Of a stretch of 21,143 nt of DNA, positions 1 through 8,708 are shown one piece after another. This DNA comes from a virus, in IMG/VR virus record IMGVR_UViG_3300035145_000346, positions 1-21,143 of that record. One strand, written 5' to 3'. The notes beneath the pieces were generated by a model that saw only the letters and a program-made list of their open reading frames with translations, had not been told where the DNA came from and ran no database searches. The first letter of the stretch is position 1. Every line of letters begins with the position of its first letter. A program made the position numbers and the translations under genes.

Positions 1-3000
1 CAAGGTTTTAGAATTGGTGCTAATCTGAACGAGAAACTATATGTTTCTATTGGTGGCACAGAGTTTGAAGCACCTGTTTATATGGGTCAGAATACTCTCA
101 CTGGTGTTGCTACTGCAATCATTGGTGACTATGCTGGTACTAAGTTTGCTACAGCATCGGCACCGAACACTAATTATGAAATGACGGTTGAAGACCGTGG
201 TTTTGTTAATGGTGAAACTATCAGAGTATTCAGTGATGATGGTGACCTGCCAGAAGGTTTGTCTCCTAATGTTGTATACTATTGTATTAGAGTCAGTGCT
301 ACAGAGATTAAGATTGCATCGACATTCTCTAACGCTGTTAACGGTATCCCCATCGAAATCTATGGTGGCACAAAGTTAAGAGTTGAGTCTAGAGTATCTG
401 ATAAGAGTCCTAATGATATTGGACACCCTGTACAATATGACCCCGCTCAGAATAACTGGTTCATTCACTCTACAGACAATAATAGAATCTATCAAGAACT
501 CGTAGCTAACCAAGCATTAGTCGGTGAGGTAGAAACAGATCCTTCATACTTCAAGAGATTTGAAGATCGTAGAGGTATTGAGAACAAACTTTATAAAGTT
601 CGTTATGTTATTCCTAAGGAGGCAATCAACTCCAGAGATCCTGTAGATGGATTCATCTTACAAAGATCTGGTCAGACTGGTTATGCTAAGACATCTGATG
701 TTACTGCAACTACAATTACTGCTCAGGATACAAACTTCAAGAGAAACTATGGATTCATTGCAACCTGTAGTGAAGTAAGTGATACTGTCACTGTCAGAGC
801 AGAATTACCTCACGGTGTTACCGTTGGTGATATTGTTCATGTTGAGAATGTTCTTGACAGTAATAACACTGCTGGATTAGATAAGAAAGGATATAATGGA
901 TTCTTCGAGGTAACTTCTGTACCAAACTCTATGGAGTTTAGATACAGCAATACTGATATCGATGGTGATAAGAAGAACACGGGTAATTTTGTAGATAGCA
1001 CTCATACCAGAGATCTTTTCCAACCTAGGTTCTCGGTCAATGACAACAAAGGTAACTTTGATATCTACAGATCTACTGTAGTCTCTGAGTATGTCAAGGA
1101 TGAGAGTGATGGTGTATATCTGCTGGAAGTTCTGGCATCTGACTATGCACCACCAACTGAATTTACTGACAAGAAATATAGTCAGCAGATTACTGATTTC
1201 TATCCACAGTTAGATAGAGATAACATTAGAAAGAATCCTCCTGCTGCTGTATCTTTTGCTAGAAGAGCACCTATCGGTAGAGTAGATACTAACAGTCTTC
1301 TTAACTCTGTCACTAGAGAAGCGATCGATAAGTTTGCACAGAAGTTTGGTGTTGGTTATGGTGTATCTAGTGTCACTCCAGTATCTGCTGGTGTATGCAC
1401 AGTTCAGTTAACTCAACAGCATAACTTTAATGGTTTCATTGCATATGAGAATCTCTCTCCATATGGTACTGGTGCAGGTTTTGCTGTCACCGACAAATAT
1501 AATGTTAAACTTGTAGACTCTCTTGGTAACTGGAACGGTGCAACTGCTAGAGTTGTTGTTGGTACTGGTCTCACATATATCAGTAGTCTTACACTTCAGG
1601 CACCTGGTTCTGGTTATGCTGGTGGCGAAACTCTGTTCCCCGAGAACTTTAGTGGCGCATCGATTGGTGTTCCTACCACTGGTCTGATTGCAAACCACGA
1701 TGATACTGTACAAGTTACAGGTATTGGTACAACTGCTGGTGGATATTTCAGAATTACTGATGTTCCCACTAAAGATTCTGTTGCTCTGGCATGTACCGCT
1801 GGCGATCCAACAACACTGACTGGTCAATATGTCTATAGAATTGCACCTTCTGTTACTATTGGATCCACGCACTTTGACAATACAACAGGTATCACGACAT
1901 TTAGTACACTGACACCACATGGTCTGAGAACTGGTTCGCAGTTCACTGTAGTAGATAACAATGATAATAAGGTTGGTGATTTCTACATTACTTCTGTAGA
2001 TAATGTTGAGGAGTTCCAAGCGAAGACTGTTAATGATGTTGGATTTACTACTCAGTTCAAAATCTTACCTCATGCATTCTCTGATAATGAGCAGACTGTA
2101 AGTATCAATGAAGCAATCGGTTCTAGATATAAGGGTCTGTATGCTGGTGATCATGCTGTAGTTAAGACAGCAGTTACCAACACTGATACTCTGATCCCAG
2201 TACAACACGCTACTGGTATTAACACTGGTGCAAGATTTACTCTTGGTGATTATGTCGAGATTGATGAAGAGATTGTAAGAATCTCTGGTCCTATTGCTGG
2301 TTCTGGTAATGACTCACTGACCGTTCTTCGTGGTCAGTTAGGTACAGTTCCAAAAGCACACAGTGCTCATGCTCCTGTCAGAAAACTGAATGTTCTGGCA
2401 GTAGAGACACGCAGACCATCTATTCTCCGTGCATCTGGTCACACCTTTGAATATCTTGGTTATGGTCCTGGTAACTATTCCACCGCACTTCCTCAGGTTC
2501 AGAACAGAACACTGACACAAGTTGAGGAGTATCTGTCACAGGCACAAGAGAAGTCTTGCGGCACAGTTGTTTACACTGGTCTAAATAACGAGGGTGACTT
2601 CTACATTGGTAACAAGAGAATCTCTTCTGCCAGTGGTCAAGAATCTTCCTTCAATATTCCTATTCCTACCATCACTGGTGAGGATCCATCTGCTAACTCC
2701 GTTGTATTCGACGAAGTTACTGTTAAGCAGAGACTGAATGTTGAGGGTGGTGAGCAACAGAATATCCTCTCACAGTTTGATGGTCCAGTTACATTTACTA
2801 ACGATGTAACCCTGACTGGTAATGTTGTTTCCAGTGGTAGCATTGAACTTGCTGGTACTATTGACTTCACTGGTACATTCCCACAAGGTGCTAAACTGAA
2901 CTGTGTTCGTGCTGGTGTAGGCACTAATAAGACTGAGATTACTACTGATCCTGGATGTGGTGACCTTGTTCTTAACGCTGCAACTGGATTCTCCGTTGCT

Positions 3001-3447
3001 ATTGCAACCAACACCGCATATGATGCAGAGGTAACATTTAGAGAGAAGGTTAACTTCCAAGGATTTACCACATTCTCTGGTGATGTATACATGAGTGGTG
3101 CTGGATTCACATATTGTGGTGGTCCTCTCCATGTATGTGACGATATTGTTGCCTTCTACGGTCAGACATCTGACCTTTCATTCAAAGAAAATATTGCTAC
3201 TCTTGAAAATCCTCTCGCCAGAGTCATGGAGATCCGTGGCACTGAGTATGATTGGAAAGAAGGCAATAAGAGTTACAAGGGTCATGATGTTGGCGTGATT
3301 GCCCAAGATGTTGAGAAAGTTCTGCCTGAGGCAGTATCTACTAAACCTGATGGTACAAAGGGTGTTCACTATAATAAACTCATCCCACTCTTGATTGAAG
3401 CAGTCAAGGATCTTTCTAAACAGGTCGATGACTTAAAGGATAAATAG
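1..3447 (+). CDS. Tail fibre-like protein with C-terminal S74 intramolecular chaperone (5' partial)
   Basis: The frame is open from base 1, so the gene begins upstream; 1148 residues are visible. The ATG at 82 is internal. The last 92 residues match the peptidase S74 chaperone family, which helps trimeric phage fibres fold and then cuts itself off. The hallmark Ser-Asp...Lys is present: SDLSFKENI, with Ser encoded at 3169 and Lys at 3184, followed by GVIAQDVEKVLPEAV and a YNKLIPLLIEAVKDL helix. Cleavage is expected just before that Ser. The body is rich in Thr, Val, Gly and Asn with short beta-type repeats, and lacks cysteine-rich or membrane segments, as expected for a beta-helical fibre. 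It probably forms part of the distal tail or baseplate and contacts the host. The S74 assignment is firm; the exact position in the virion is inference. Confidence 0.85.
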   Translation, partial: QGFRIGANLNEKLYVSIGGTEFEAPVYMGQNTLTGVATAIIGDYAGTKFATASAPNTNYEMTVEDRGFVNGETIRVFSDDGDLPEGLSPNVVYYCIRVSATEIKIASTFSNAVNGIPIEIYGGTKLRVESRVSDKSPNDIGHPVQYDPAQNNWFIHSTDNNRIYQELVANQALVGEVETDPSYFKRFEDRRGIENKLYKVRYVIPKEAINSRDPVDGFILQRSGQTGYAKTSDVTATTITAQDTNFKRNYGFIATCSEVSDTVTVRAELPHGVTVGDIVHVENVLDSNNTAGLDKKGYNGFFEVTSVPNSMEFRYSNTDIDGDKKNTGNFVDSTHTRDLFQPRFSVNDNKGNFDIYRSTVVSEYVKDESDGVYLLEVLASDYAPPTEFTDKKYSQQITDFYPQLDRDNIRKNPPAAVSFARRAPIGRVDTNSLLNSVTREAIDKFAQKFGVGYGVSSVTPVSAGVCTVQLTQQHNFNGFIAYENLSPYGTGAGFAVTDKYNVKLVDSLGNWNGATARVVVGTGLTYISSLTLQAPGSGYAGGETLFPENFSGASIGVPTTGLIANHDDTVQVTGIGTTAGGYFRITDVPTKDSVALACTAGDPTTLTGQYVYRIAPSVTIGSTHFDNTTGITTFSTLTPHGLRTGSQFTVVDNNDNKVGDFYITSVDNVEEFQAKTVNDVGFTTQFKILPHAFSDNEQTVSINEAIGSRYKGLYAGDHAVVKTAVTNTDTLIPVQHATGINTGARFTLGDYVEIDEEIVRISGPIAGSGNDSLTVLRGQLGTVPKAHSAHAPVRKLNVLAVETRRPSILRASGHTFEYLGYGPGNYSTALPQVQNRTLTQVEEYLSQAQEKSCGTVVYTGLNNEGDFYIGNKRISSASGQESSFNIPIPTITGEDPSANSVVFDEVTVKQRLNVEGGEQQNILSQFDGPVTFTNDVTLTGNVVSSGSIELAGTIDFTGTFPQGAKLNCVRAGVGTNKTEITTDPGCGDLVLNAATGFSVAIATNTAYDAEVTFREKVNFQGFTTFSGDVYMSGAGFTYCGGPLHVCDDIVAFYGQTSDLSFKENIATLENPLARVMEIRGTEYDWKEGNKSYKGHDVGVIAQDVEKVLPEAVSTKPDGTKGVHYNKLIPLLIEAVKDLSKQVDDLKDK
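3439..3446 (+). promoter_or_regulatory. T4-type late promoter element GATAAATA
   Basis: The octamer GATAAATA differs in one base from the T4 late promoter core TATAAATA, and the form NATAAATA is accepted for T4-like cyanophages. It overlaps the stop codon of the upstream fibre gene and ends 29 bases before the next ATG. The same octamer recurs before the genes at 8148 and 9930. It would drive the unit 3476-8121, in which no other copy was seen. Confidence 0.6.
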
Positions 3448-3475
3448 GTAAAAGGGTCTCATTTAACTACAGATA

Positions 3476-5860
3476 ATGCCTAGCAATTATAAGACAGTTA
3501 TTAACTTTAGAGATGGGATTCAGGTAAACACCGATGATCTCATCTCTAATAACGGTCTGGTGGGTATTGGCAGTACCATACCTAGACAAGAGTTAGATGT
3601 TCGTGGTAATGTTGTTGCCGATGGCAACACTGAGTTAAATAATCTAAATGTAGTAGGATACACAACTTACTACGGTAATGTTAATGTTGCTGCTGGATAT
3701 TCGGTTGGTATTGGAACTACCGTACCAGAAGCAGACTTTCAAGTAGGTGTTGGATCTACAGGTTTCACTGTTACTTTGGCAGGTGTAGTTTCTGCTGCAC
3801 AGTATTATGGTGATGGTTCAACATTAAGCAATCTTCCTGTATCTGTATGGGTAAATCCTGGAGCAGGTAGTACAATCTATGCACTATATGATGTTGGAGT
3901 AGGCACCGAACAGACCCGAGATGGTGCCGACTTTGGTGTAGGATATGAAATTTATATGGATGCCAAGAGTGGCATCGCTACATTTGAAGGTGTAGAAGCA
4001 AAAAATATTACGGTTCGAGGTAATGCTAACCAAGGCAACATTACTGCTACTGGTGTTCTTGGTATCTCAACAGTTAATGCAACTAAGAGTATCTCTGCTC
4101 CTAGTTTCATTGGTACGATTACAAACGCAATTAGATCTGTTGTTGCAGCAGGTCTGACTGATTCTCCCGATATCACTGTAAGAAATGTTTATGGTGTAGG
4201 TGGTAACTTTACTGGCATCACAAGTTTCGGAACACTACAAATTAGTGGTGGTGTTGTTGGTGAGGGTGGTATTATTACTGCCACAACATTTAGTGGTACT
4301 GCATCCACTGCTGTTGGTGCTCAGACTGCATATAGTTTGCTGGGCGATCCCTCAATTCAGGTTGATTCTGTAGACATCCCTGGATTAAACAACACATTCT
4401 TAAGAAGCACTGGTATTTCTACTCTTGGTGGTGCTGTTTATGTAGATCAATTTATTGGTGTAGGTAACACAGTTGCTATCAGTGGTGATGCTGCTGGTTT
4501 CATTGGTACAGTTAGAATGGTCGGTGACCTGACTGTATCGGATAATATGACCCTCGGTGGTAACATTTCACTGGGTGGTAGTATTATTGGTGACCTGTCA
4601 GTATCTGACTTTGATGTTAATACATTGAATGTTGGTGCTGCTCTGTCTGTAACTGGTACATCTGAATTTACAGGACAAACTGATTTTGAAAGCAACATTA
4701 GTGTAGATGGTGTTTCTTCTCTCAATGGACTTGTTTCTGTTGGTGGTACGCTTACTGGTACATATGTAAATGGTGTCGAGTCTATAGTTACTAATCAGCG
4801 AGTTCTTGGTGTTTCTACAATTCAGGAAGCAGATGTAACCACACTGAAAGTTGCTGGTGACTTACTCGTTAGTGGTAGTGGTATCATTACATCGAATATA
4901 ATTGAAATCAATGGTCCGACAGGTATTATTTCTGCCAGATCAATTTTTGCAAATACTGGTGTTAGTACATTCCAAGATATCATTGTCAGTGGAGGCAACG
5001 GCACATTCATCAATGCAACATATATTGGTGTTAATACCGATGCCCGTCCTATTACTGAGGGTATCGCATTAGAAAGTCCATCAGAATTGTGGGTATCTGA
5101 GAAAACTGGTGTTGGTATTGGTTCTACCAGTGGTGATAGAGCATCTAATGTCAATTTCTATGTTGGCATGAATAGGGATGATACCACTGGTGAACTAATT
5201 GATACTCAGGCAATCTTTGAGACTAGTGTTGGTATTGGAACTACATTAGTTTCTACGAGTAACCGTGTAGAGATCTATAAAGATACTATTTTCTTTGGTG
5301 GAAATACTGGTCTTGGTGGAACTACTGCTGGCATTGGTGCTACGGCAGATATCCGAGTTGGATTTAATACTGTCAATCCCCAGTGTGCATTTGATATGAG
5401 AATGGCACAATCTCCATTGATTCTGCCACACTCTAAATTTGCTAACTCAATAGATAATGGAGGCATGGATGTCCAAGGTGATCGTGAAGGTTCTATATAC
5501 TATAACTCTCTAGACCACGAGTTCACTGTTTATTTTGATGATGACCAAGCGATTGGTCTTACGACCGATCTCGGTTTCGATATCATGGAAGAGAGAGGAT
5601 TCCAAGGGCGCATTGTTGACTCTGAAAATTATAGAGACAATACTGAGGCACCTATCAATCCACCCGAATTCCCTCCTGGATGGTCTACATCCAACTTAGT
5701 GTATAATATTCAGCATGAGCAATTCCAAGTCTTTGGTGGTGACAACATCTGGAGATCTCTGGTCGGTAGTGCTACTAGTGGCATCTCAATGTCCGTCAAT
5801 GGATCTACGCTAACTATTACTGTTACTGGCGTCGGTTCTGTAGATCTAACATTAACTTGA
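3476..5860 (+). CDS. Tail fibre-like structural protein, beta-repeat type
   Basis: This encodes 794 residues. The N-terminus has repeats of a kind common in phage fibres: VGIGS at 29-33, VGIGTTVP at 77-84, and a YYGDGSTLSNL motif at 110-120. The central part (roughly 240-480) is a series of short Gly/Ser/Thr/Val strands of the form xLxVxGxxxxxG, typical of trimeric triple-beta-helix shafts. The C-terminus is another beta-rich stretch ending VDLTLT, with no S74 domain, so it would have to trimerise without that chaperone. Neighbours are fibre genes and it follows a late promoter element, which supports a virion role. It is probably a tail fibre or baseplate-associated fibre; the receptor is unknown. 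The start is the first ATG after the promoter; no strong Shine-Dalgarno is visible. Confidence 0.75.
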   Translation: MPSNYKTVINFRDGIQVNTDDLISNNGLVGIGSTIPRQELDVRGNVVADGNTELNNLNVVGYTTYYGNVNVAAGYSVGIGTTVPEADFQVGVGSTGFTVTLAGVVSAAQYYGDGSTLSNLPVSVWVNPGAGSTIYALYDVGVGTEQTRDGADFGVGYEIYMDAKSGIATFEGVEAKNITVRGNANQGNITATGVLGISTVNATKSISAPSFIGTITNAIRSVVAAGLTDSPDITVRNVYGVGGNFTGITSFGTLQISGGVVGEGGIITATTFSGTASTAVGAQTAYSLLGDPSIQVDSVDIPGLNNTFLRSTGISTLGGAVYVDQFIGVGNTVAISGDAAGFIGTVRMVGDLTVSDNMTLGGNISLGGSIIGDLSVSDFDVNTLNVGAALSVTGTSEFTGQTDFESNISVDGVSSLNGLVSVGGTLTGTYVNGVESIVTNQRVLGVSTIQEADVTTLKVAGDLLVSGSGIITSNIIEINGPTGIISARSIFANTGVSTFQDIIVSGGNGTFINATYIGVNTDARPITEGIALESPSELWVSEKTGVGIGSTSGDRASNVNFYVGMNRDDTTGELIDTQAIFETSVGIGTTLVSTSNRVEIYKDTIFFGGNTGLGGTTAGIGATADIRVGFNTVNPQCAFDMRMAQSPLILPHSKFANSIDNGGMDVQGDREGSIYYNSLDHEFTVYFDDDQAIGLTTDLGFDIMEERGFQGRIVDSENYRDNTEAPINPPEFPPGWSTSNLVYNIQHEQFQVFGGDNIWRSLVGSATSGISMSVNGSTLTITVTGVGSVDLTLT

Positions 5861-5866
5861 TAAGAT

Positions 5867-7519
5867 ATGGCATATAACGATTGGTCAAATACTACGCAGA
5901 CATTATTAAATGGTTCTGCAGGTACTCAAATCTCATTCGGTGAGATCAGGGCAGCGATTGGTGACACTACAGCATCAATCTCTGCTCGTGAGTTGCATCG
6001 AGTAACTGATCTTGATGCGCCATATGATTTTAATACAGGAAAATATCCATCATCTACTGGTCAGGCACACCTACCATATGTTTTAGATGCTACTGAGAAT
6101 ATTGGTGTAGGTACAACTGGAGCATTATCTCCTCAAGATGTCAGAGGGGTGATTCAAGAATATGTTCTAGAACAAGATCCCAACACCGAAGAAGATAGAT
6201 TTGATATCGGCACACTTTCTCCTGCTGGTGGTTCACCAGTAGCAGTAAACTGGAACTCTAATCTTAATAAGAATATCACGAAGTATCTCAGAGTTCGTGG
6301 TAGAATGAAGTCTGAGCAGGTAAGTCAACCAGCAGTATCTATTGCAAGTTCTGCATCATCTAACCTGAATGTATATGTACACAATTCACCATCATCGTAT
6401 GGTGTATATGGTGCTGGTGGTCAAAAAAATCCTGGAACAGGTAATCCTGGTCAACCTGGTGGACACGCAGTTAATGTTGCTAACCCTGGCGCTCCTGCTT
6501 CCCGTGTTGTATATGTAGAGTGCGAAGGTAGCACATCTAGAATTTATGGTGGCGGTGGCGGTGGTGCCGATGGCGCTGACGGTTCTAACGGATCTCCTGG
6601 TACTGGTGCTGCCTCTGGATCACCTGGTTCTCCTGGTAGCAAAGGTTCTAACGGATCTCCTGGATCTCCTGGTGGTAGTGGACAACCTGGTCAACCTGGT
6701 AGTGGTGGACAACAGAGATCAACAAAGAAATGGTCTTATCAGCAGAGAAGAACTGTTGACCAATCTAGAAGACAGGAAAGACGGAGTAGAAGAGGTTGGT
6801 GGGGTAGAGGTAGAAAGAGAAGAAGAAAAGAATATCAGAACAAATTCCAAGAGAGGAGAACAGTCAATAATTCAAAACAGCAGAGAACTTACTGCTCTGG
6901 TGGATCTGGCGGATCAGGCGGCGGCGGAGGCGGCGGCGGATCTGGTGGTGGCGGTGGTGCTGGCGGCGGTGGCGGTCAGGGCGGTTCCGCTGGTACTAAT
7001 GGTGGCGGCGGAACTGGTGGTGTTAAGGGTTATGGTGCAGACGGTAGAGGGTGGAACAATAAGACCACTCTCTTAGGTGGTTCTGCTGGTACTCCTGGCA
7101 CACCTGGACAACCTGGCACACCTGCTGGTAGCGGCACTCCTGGTGGTGGTGGACAACCTGGTGGTCCTGGATCAGGTGGCGGTGGCGGTGGTTCAGGTCA
7201 ACCTGGTACTCCTGCTGGTTGTGGTGCTGGTACTCCTGGCACACCTGGAACCCCTGGTTCTCCTGGACAACCTGGACAACCTGGTGGTAAAGGTGGTAGC
7301 GGGCAACCTGGACAACCTGGCACCCCTGGTGGTTCTGGTCAACCTGGTCAACCTGGCACTAAAGGTGGTGATGGTGGAGACTGGGGTATGCCTGGACAAC
7401 CTGCATCTAGATCTGGTTCTGGTGGTGCCGCTGGTCGTGGTGTAAATGGTTCTAACTACACAGTAATTAACGGTCCTAACCAACCTGGCGGCACAGGAGA
7501 TATTAGAGTATTGTATTGA
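5867..7519 (+). CDS. Collagen-like, glycine-rich fibre/adhesin protein with Arg-rich insert
   Basis: This encodes 550 residues. Residues 1-180 are an ordinary globular-type sequence with a fibre-like start (MAYNDWSNTTQTLLNGS). From about 185 it becomes Gly-rich. Collagen-type Gly-X-Y triplets lie near 240-281 and 405-515 (GSPGSPG, GTPGTPG, GQPGQPG), with proline nearly always in position Y. Between them are an abrupt basic segment (about 282-343, 17 Arg and 6 Lys) and a polyglycine tract (344-385). The C-terminus returns to a short globular tail ending GDIRVLY. Glycine-rich adhesins at fibre tips are known in T4-like phages, and collagen-like triplets are known in phage fibres, so a host-binding or fibre-rod role is likely. 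It starts six bases after the upstream fibre stop, and the oxygenase gene starts five bases after its own stop. Confidence 0.75.
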   Translation: MAYNDWSNTTQTLLNGSAGTQISFGEIRAAIGDTTASISARELHRVTDLDAPYDFNTGKYPSSTGQAHLPYVLDATENIGVGTTGALSPQDVRGVIQEYVLEQDPNTEEDRFDIGTLSPAGGSPVAVNWNSNLNKNITKYLRVRGRMKSEQVSQPAVSIASSASSNLNVYVHNSPSSYGVYGAGGQKNPGTGNPGQPGGHAVNVANPGAPASRVVYVECEGSTSRIYGGGGGGADGADGSNGSPGTGAASGSPGSPGSKGSNGSPGSPGGSGQPGQPGSGGQQRSTKKWSYQQRRTVDQSRRQERRSRRGWWGRGRKRRRKEYQNKFQERRTVNNSKQQRTYCSGGSGGSGGGGGGGGSGGGGGAGGGGGQGGSAGTNGGGGTGGVKGYGADGRGWNNKTTLLGGSAGTPGTPGQPGTPAGSGTPGGGGQPGGPGSGGGGGGSGQPGTPAGCGAGTPGTPGTPGSPGQPGQPGGKGGSGQPGQPGTPGGSGQPGQPGTKGGDGGDWGMPGQPASRSGSGGAAGRGVNGSNYTVINGPNQPGGTGDIRVLY

Positions 7520-7524
7520 TTTGA

Positions 7525-8121
7525 ATGTCTGTTTATCCTATACCTCCATCACCCACCTGGGATGATGTTGACTTTGAAGTATACGAAGATGGGTTCACTA
7601 AAGAAGAGTGTGAGCGTATCATTGCTCTAGGTGAATCCCTAAATGCCATAGATTCTATCGTTGGAGATACCAACGATGATCAGAAGGTGTCAAATTCTAT
7701 TCGTAAGTCTAAGAACTCATGGATAGAATTGAATGAGACATCTGAGTGGATTTATGCTAGACTGGGTAAAATCGCCAACGACATCAATGGTATGTTTTGG
7801 CGTTTTGACCTAAATGGATTCTATGAGGATCTACAATATACTCGATACAATGAAGACGGGGACTTCTATGGTTGGCATATTGATAATGGTATGCGATCAG
7901 GAGATCCTCCAAGAAAGTTGAGTATTGTAGTCCAACTCTCTGATCCAAGTGAATATGAGGGTGGTGACTTAGAAGTTCATGCTACACAGCATAGTAAGAT
8001 TGCTAAGTCACAAGGATTGGTCACAGTTTTTCCAAGTTATAGACTACATCAGGTAACACCTGTTACTGCGGGAGTACGCAGAAGTCTGGTAGTATGGTTA
8101 TGTGGACCCGCATTTAGGTGA
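7525..8121 (+). CDS. Fe(II)/2-oxoglutarate-dependent oxygenase, prolyl 4-hydroxylase-like
   Basis: This encodes 198 residues, close to the usual length for PKHD/PiuC-type members of the prolyl 4-hydroxylase family. These enzymes hydroxylate a substrate using O2 and 2-oxoglutarate, releasing succinate and CO2. The iron triad is visible: His118 and Asp120 in GWHID, and His175 in YRLHQVTPVTAGVRR. Arg185, ten residues after the last His, is placed to bind 2-oxoglutarate. The core strand KLSIVVQLSDPSEYEGGDLE is also typical. There is no signal peptide or membrane segment, so it acts in the cytoplasm of the infected cell. It sits five bases behind the collagen-like gene, suggesting co-expression and that protein as substrate. 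2OG oxygenases are frequent in cyanophages, usually with unknown substrate, so the substrate is inference. Confidence 0.88.
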   Translation: MSVYPIPPSPTWDDVDFEVYEDGFTKEECERIIALGESLNAIDSIVGDTNDDQKVSNSIRKSKNSWIELNETSEWIYARLGKIANDINGMFWRFDLNGFYEDLQYTRYNEDGDFYGWHIDNGMRSGDPPRKLSIVVQLSDPSEYEGGDLEVHATQHSKIAKSQGLVTVFPSYRLHQVTPVTAGVRRSLVVWLCGPAFR

Positions 8122-8127
8122 TAAATA
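8120..8127 (+). promoter_or_regulatory. T4-type late promoter element GATAAATA
   Basis: This is a second exact copy of GATAAATA. It overlaps the TGA of the oxygenase gene and ends 20 bases before the ATG at 8148, the same arrangement as at 3439. It would drive the two small genes 8148-8660. Confidence 0.55.
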
Positions 8128-8147
8128 AAATATCATCATCCCTCATT

Positions 8148-8339
8148 ATGTACAAACCTTATTCACCAGAGTGGCACAGATACAGGTATCTAAAAGAAGC
8201 ACTGGATAAGTATCTGGACGACTATGTTGACAACGATGTCATCATGAAGGACATCCTAAATATAGTGTGTGCGCGGCAAGATGCGGCACATGAAGAGTAC
8301 CACAGACTCGAAGATTTAGAATTAAAACTGCGGGAGTAA
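8148..8339 (+). CDS. Small hypothetical cyanophage protein, 63 aa
   Basis: The product starts MYKPYSPEWHRYRYLKEAL and is charged and helical, with no membrane segment and no recognised domain. A GTG at 8118 would add ten residues, but it lies at the stop codon of the oxygenase gene and upstream of the late promoter element, so the ATG is preferred. It sits three bases before the next gene and is probably cotranscribed with it. Function unknown. Confidence 0.65.
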   Translation: MYKPYSPEWHRYRYLKEALDKYLDDYVDNDVIMKDILNIVCARQDAAHEEYHRLEDLELKLRE

Positions 8340-8342
8340 CAG

Positions 8343-8660
8343 ATGCTGTCTACCCAATACCGCCTCAGACTAGAATTTATCTGCAAATGTATTGCTAACG
8401 GTGAAGATGTAAAGTTAGAAGATATGATCTGGGCGGAGAAATTGTCTAAGGCAAATACAACTGCCCGTGAATGGTTACGGAAAGCACGAAGACAAGCAGC
8501 GAATCCTGATATGCAGGAGGGTAGTATGGATGATTTTATGAATAGGATGGGATTAGGTGACCCCGACCCATCCAATCATAGAACGGGGTTTGAATCAGCG
8601 GATGAAATCGTAGACTGGTTTCAAAGAGATAAACCAGACGACTGGAGACAGCGAGACTAG
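8343..8660 (+). CDS. Hypothetical phage protein, 105 aa
   Basis: A clear ribosome binding site GGGAG (8332-8336) lies six bases before the ATG, inside the end of the previous gene, so the two are probably translationally linked. The N-terminal half is basic and helical (AREWLRKARRQAA near 61-73). The C-terminal half is acidic with DDFMNRMGLGDPDP and a tryptophan-containing end (DEIVDWFQ, DDWRQRD). No catalytic motif is recognised. Such short proteins near tail genes are common in cyanophages; function unknown. Confidence 0.65.
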   Translation: MLSTQYRLRLEFICKCIANGEDVKLEDMIWAEKLSKANTTAREWLRKARRQAANPDMQEGSMDDFMNRMGLGDPDPSNHRTGFESADEIVDWFQRDKPDDWRQRD

Positions 8661-8702
8661 TGGCACACACCCGCTGGCGCAGCGGTCTCGCGCTGCTATA
8701 AT
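8661..8702 (+). promoter_or_regulatory. Stem-loop plus sigma70-like promoter module
   Basis: A perfect hairpin CCGCTG-GCG-CAGCGG (8671-8685) follows the stop codon of the 105-aa gene and is followed by a consensus TATAAT at 8697-8702. A weak -35 (CTGGCG, 8674-8679, 17-base spacer) overlaps the hairpin. The TGGCACACACCC at 8661 recurs in the module at 20755. This marks the start of a new transcription unit with the ligase-like gene. Confidence 0.6.
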
Positions 8703-8708
8703 AAAGGC

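Noticed and set aside
1408-3369. Several long reverse-strand frames opposite the first fibre gene
   Set aside because: They are Cys/Ser/Thr/Asn-rich translations opposite a repetitive coding strand, have no start signals, and lie within a clear fibre gene.
6710-6895. Frameshift explanation for the arginine-rich insert
   Set aside because: The other two frames through the insert are not glycine-rich, and the Gly-Pro pattern continues in the same frame after it.
7081-7410. Short direct DNA repeats that could suggest a CRISPR-like or satellite array
   Set aside because: The repeats are 9-base units of a Gly-X-Pro coding sequence without unique spacers of constant length.
6546-7483. Long alternative forward frames and a reverse frame (Val/Leu-rich or Thr/Arg-rich) across the collagen-like region
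   Set aside because: They are out-of-frame readings of Gly-Pro repeats; the low complexity mirrors the GGT/CCT repeat pattern. The collagen frame is continuous and explains the DNA.
8661-8702. A tRNA gene in the GC-rich gap
   Set aside because: Only one short hairpin is present; there is no T-loop, anticodon arm or acceptor stem.
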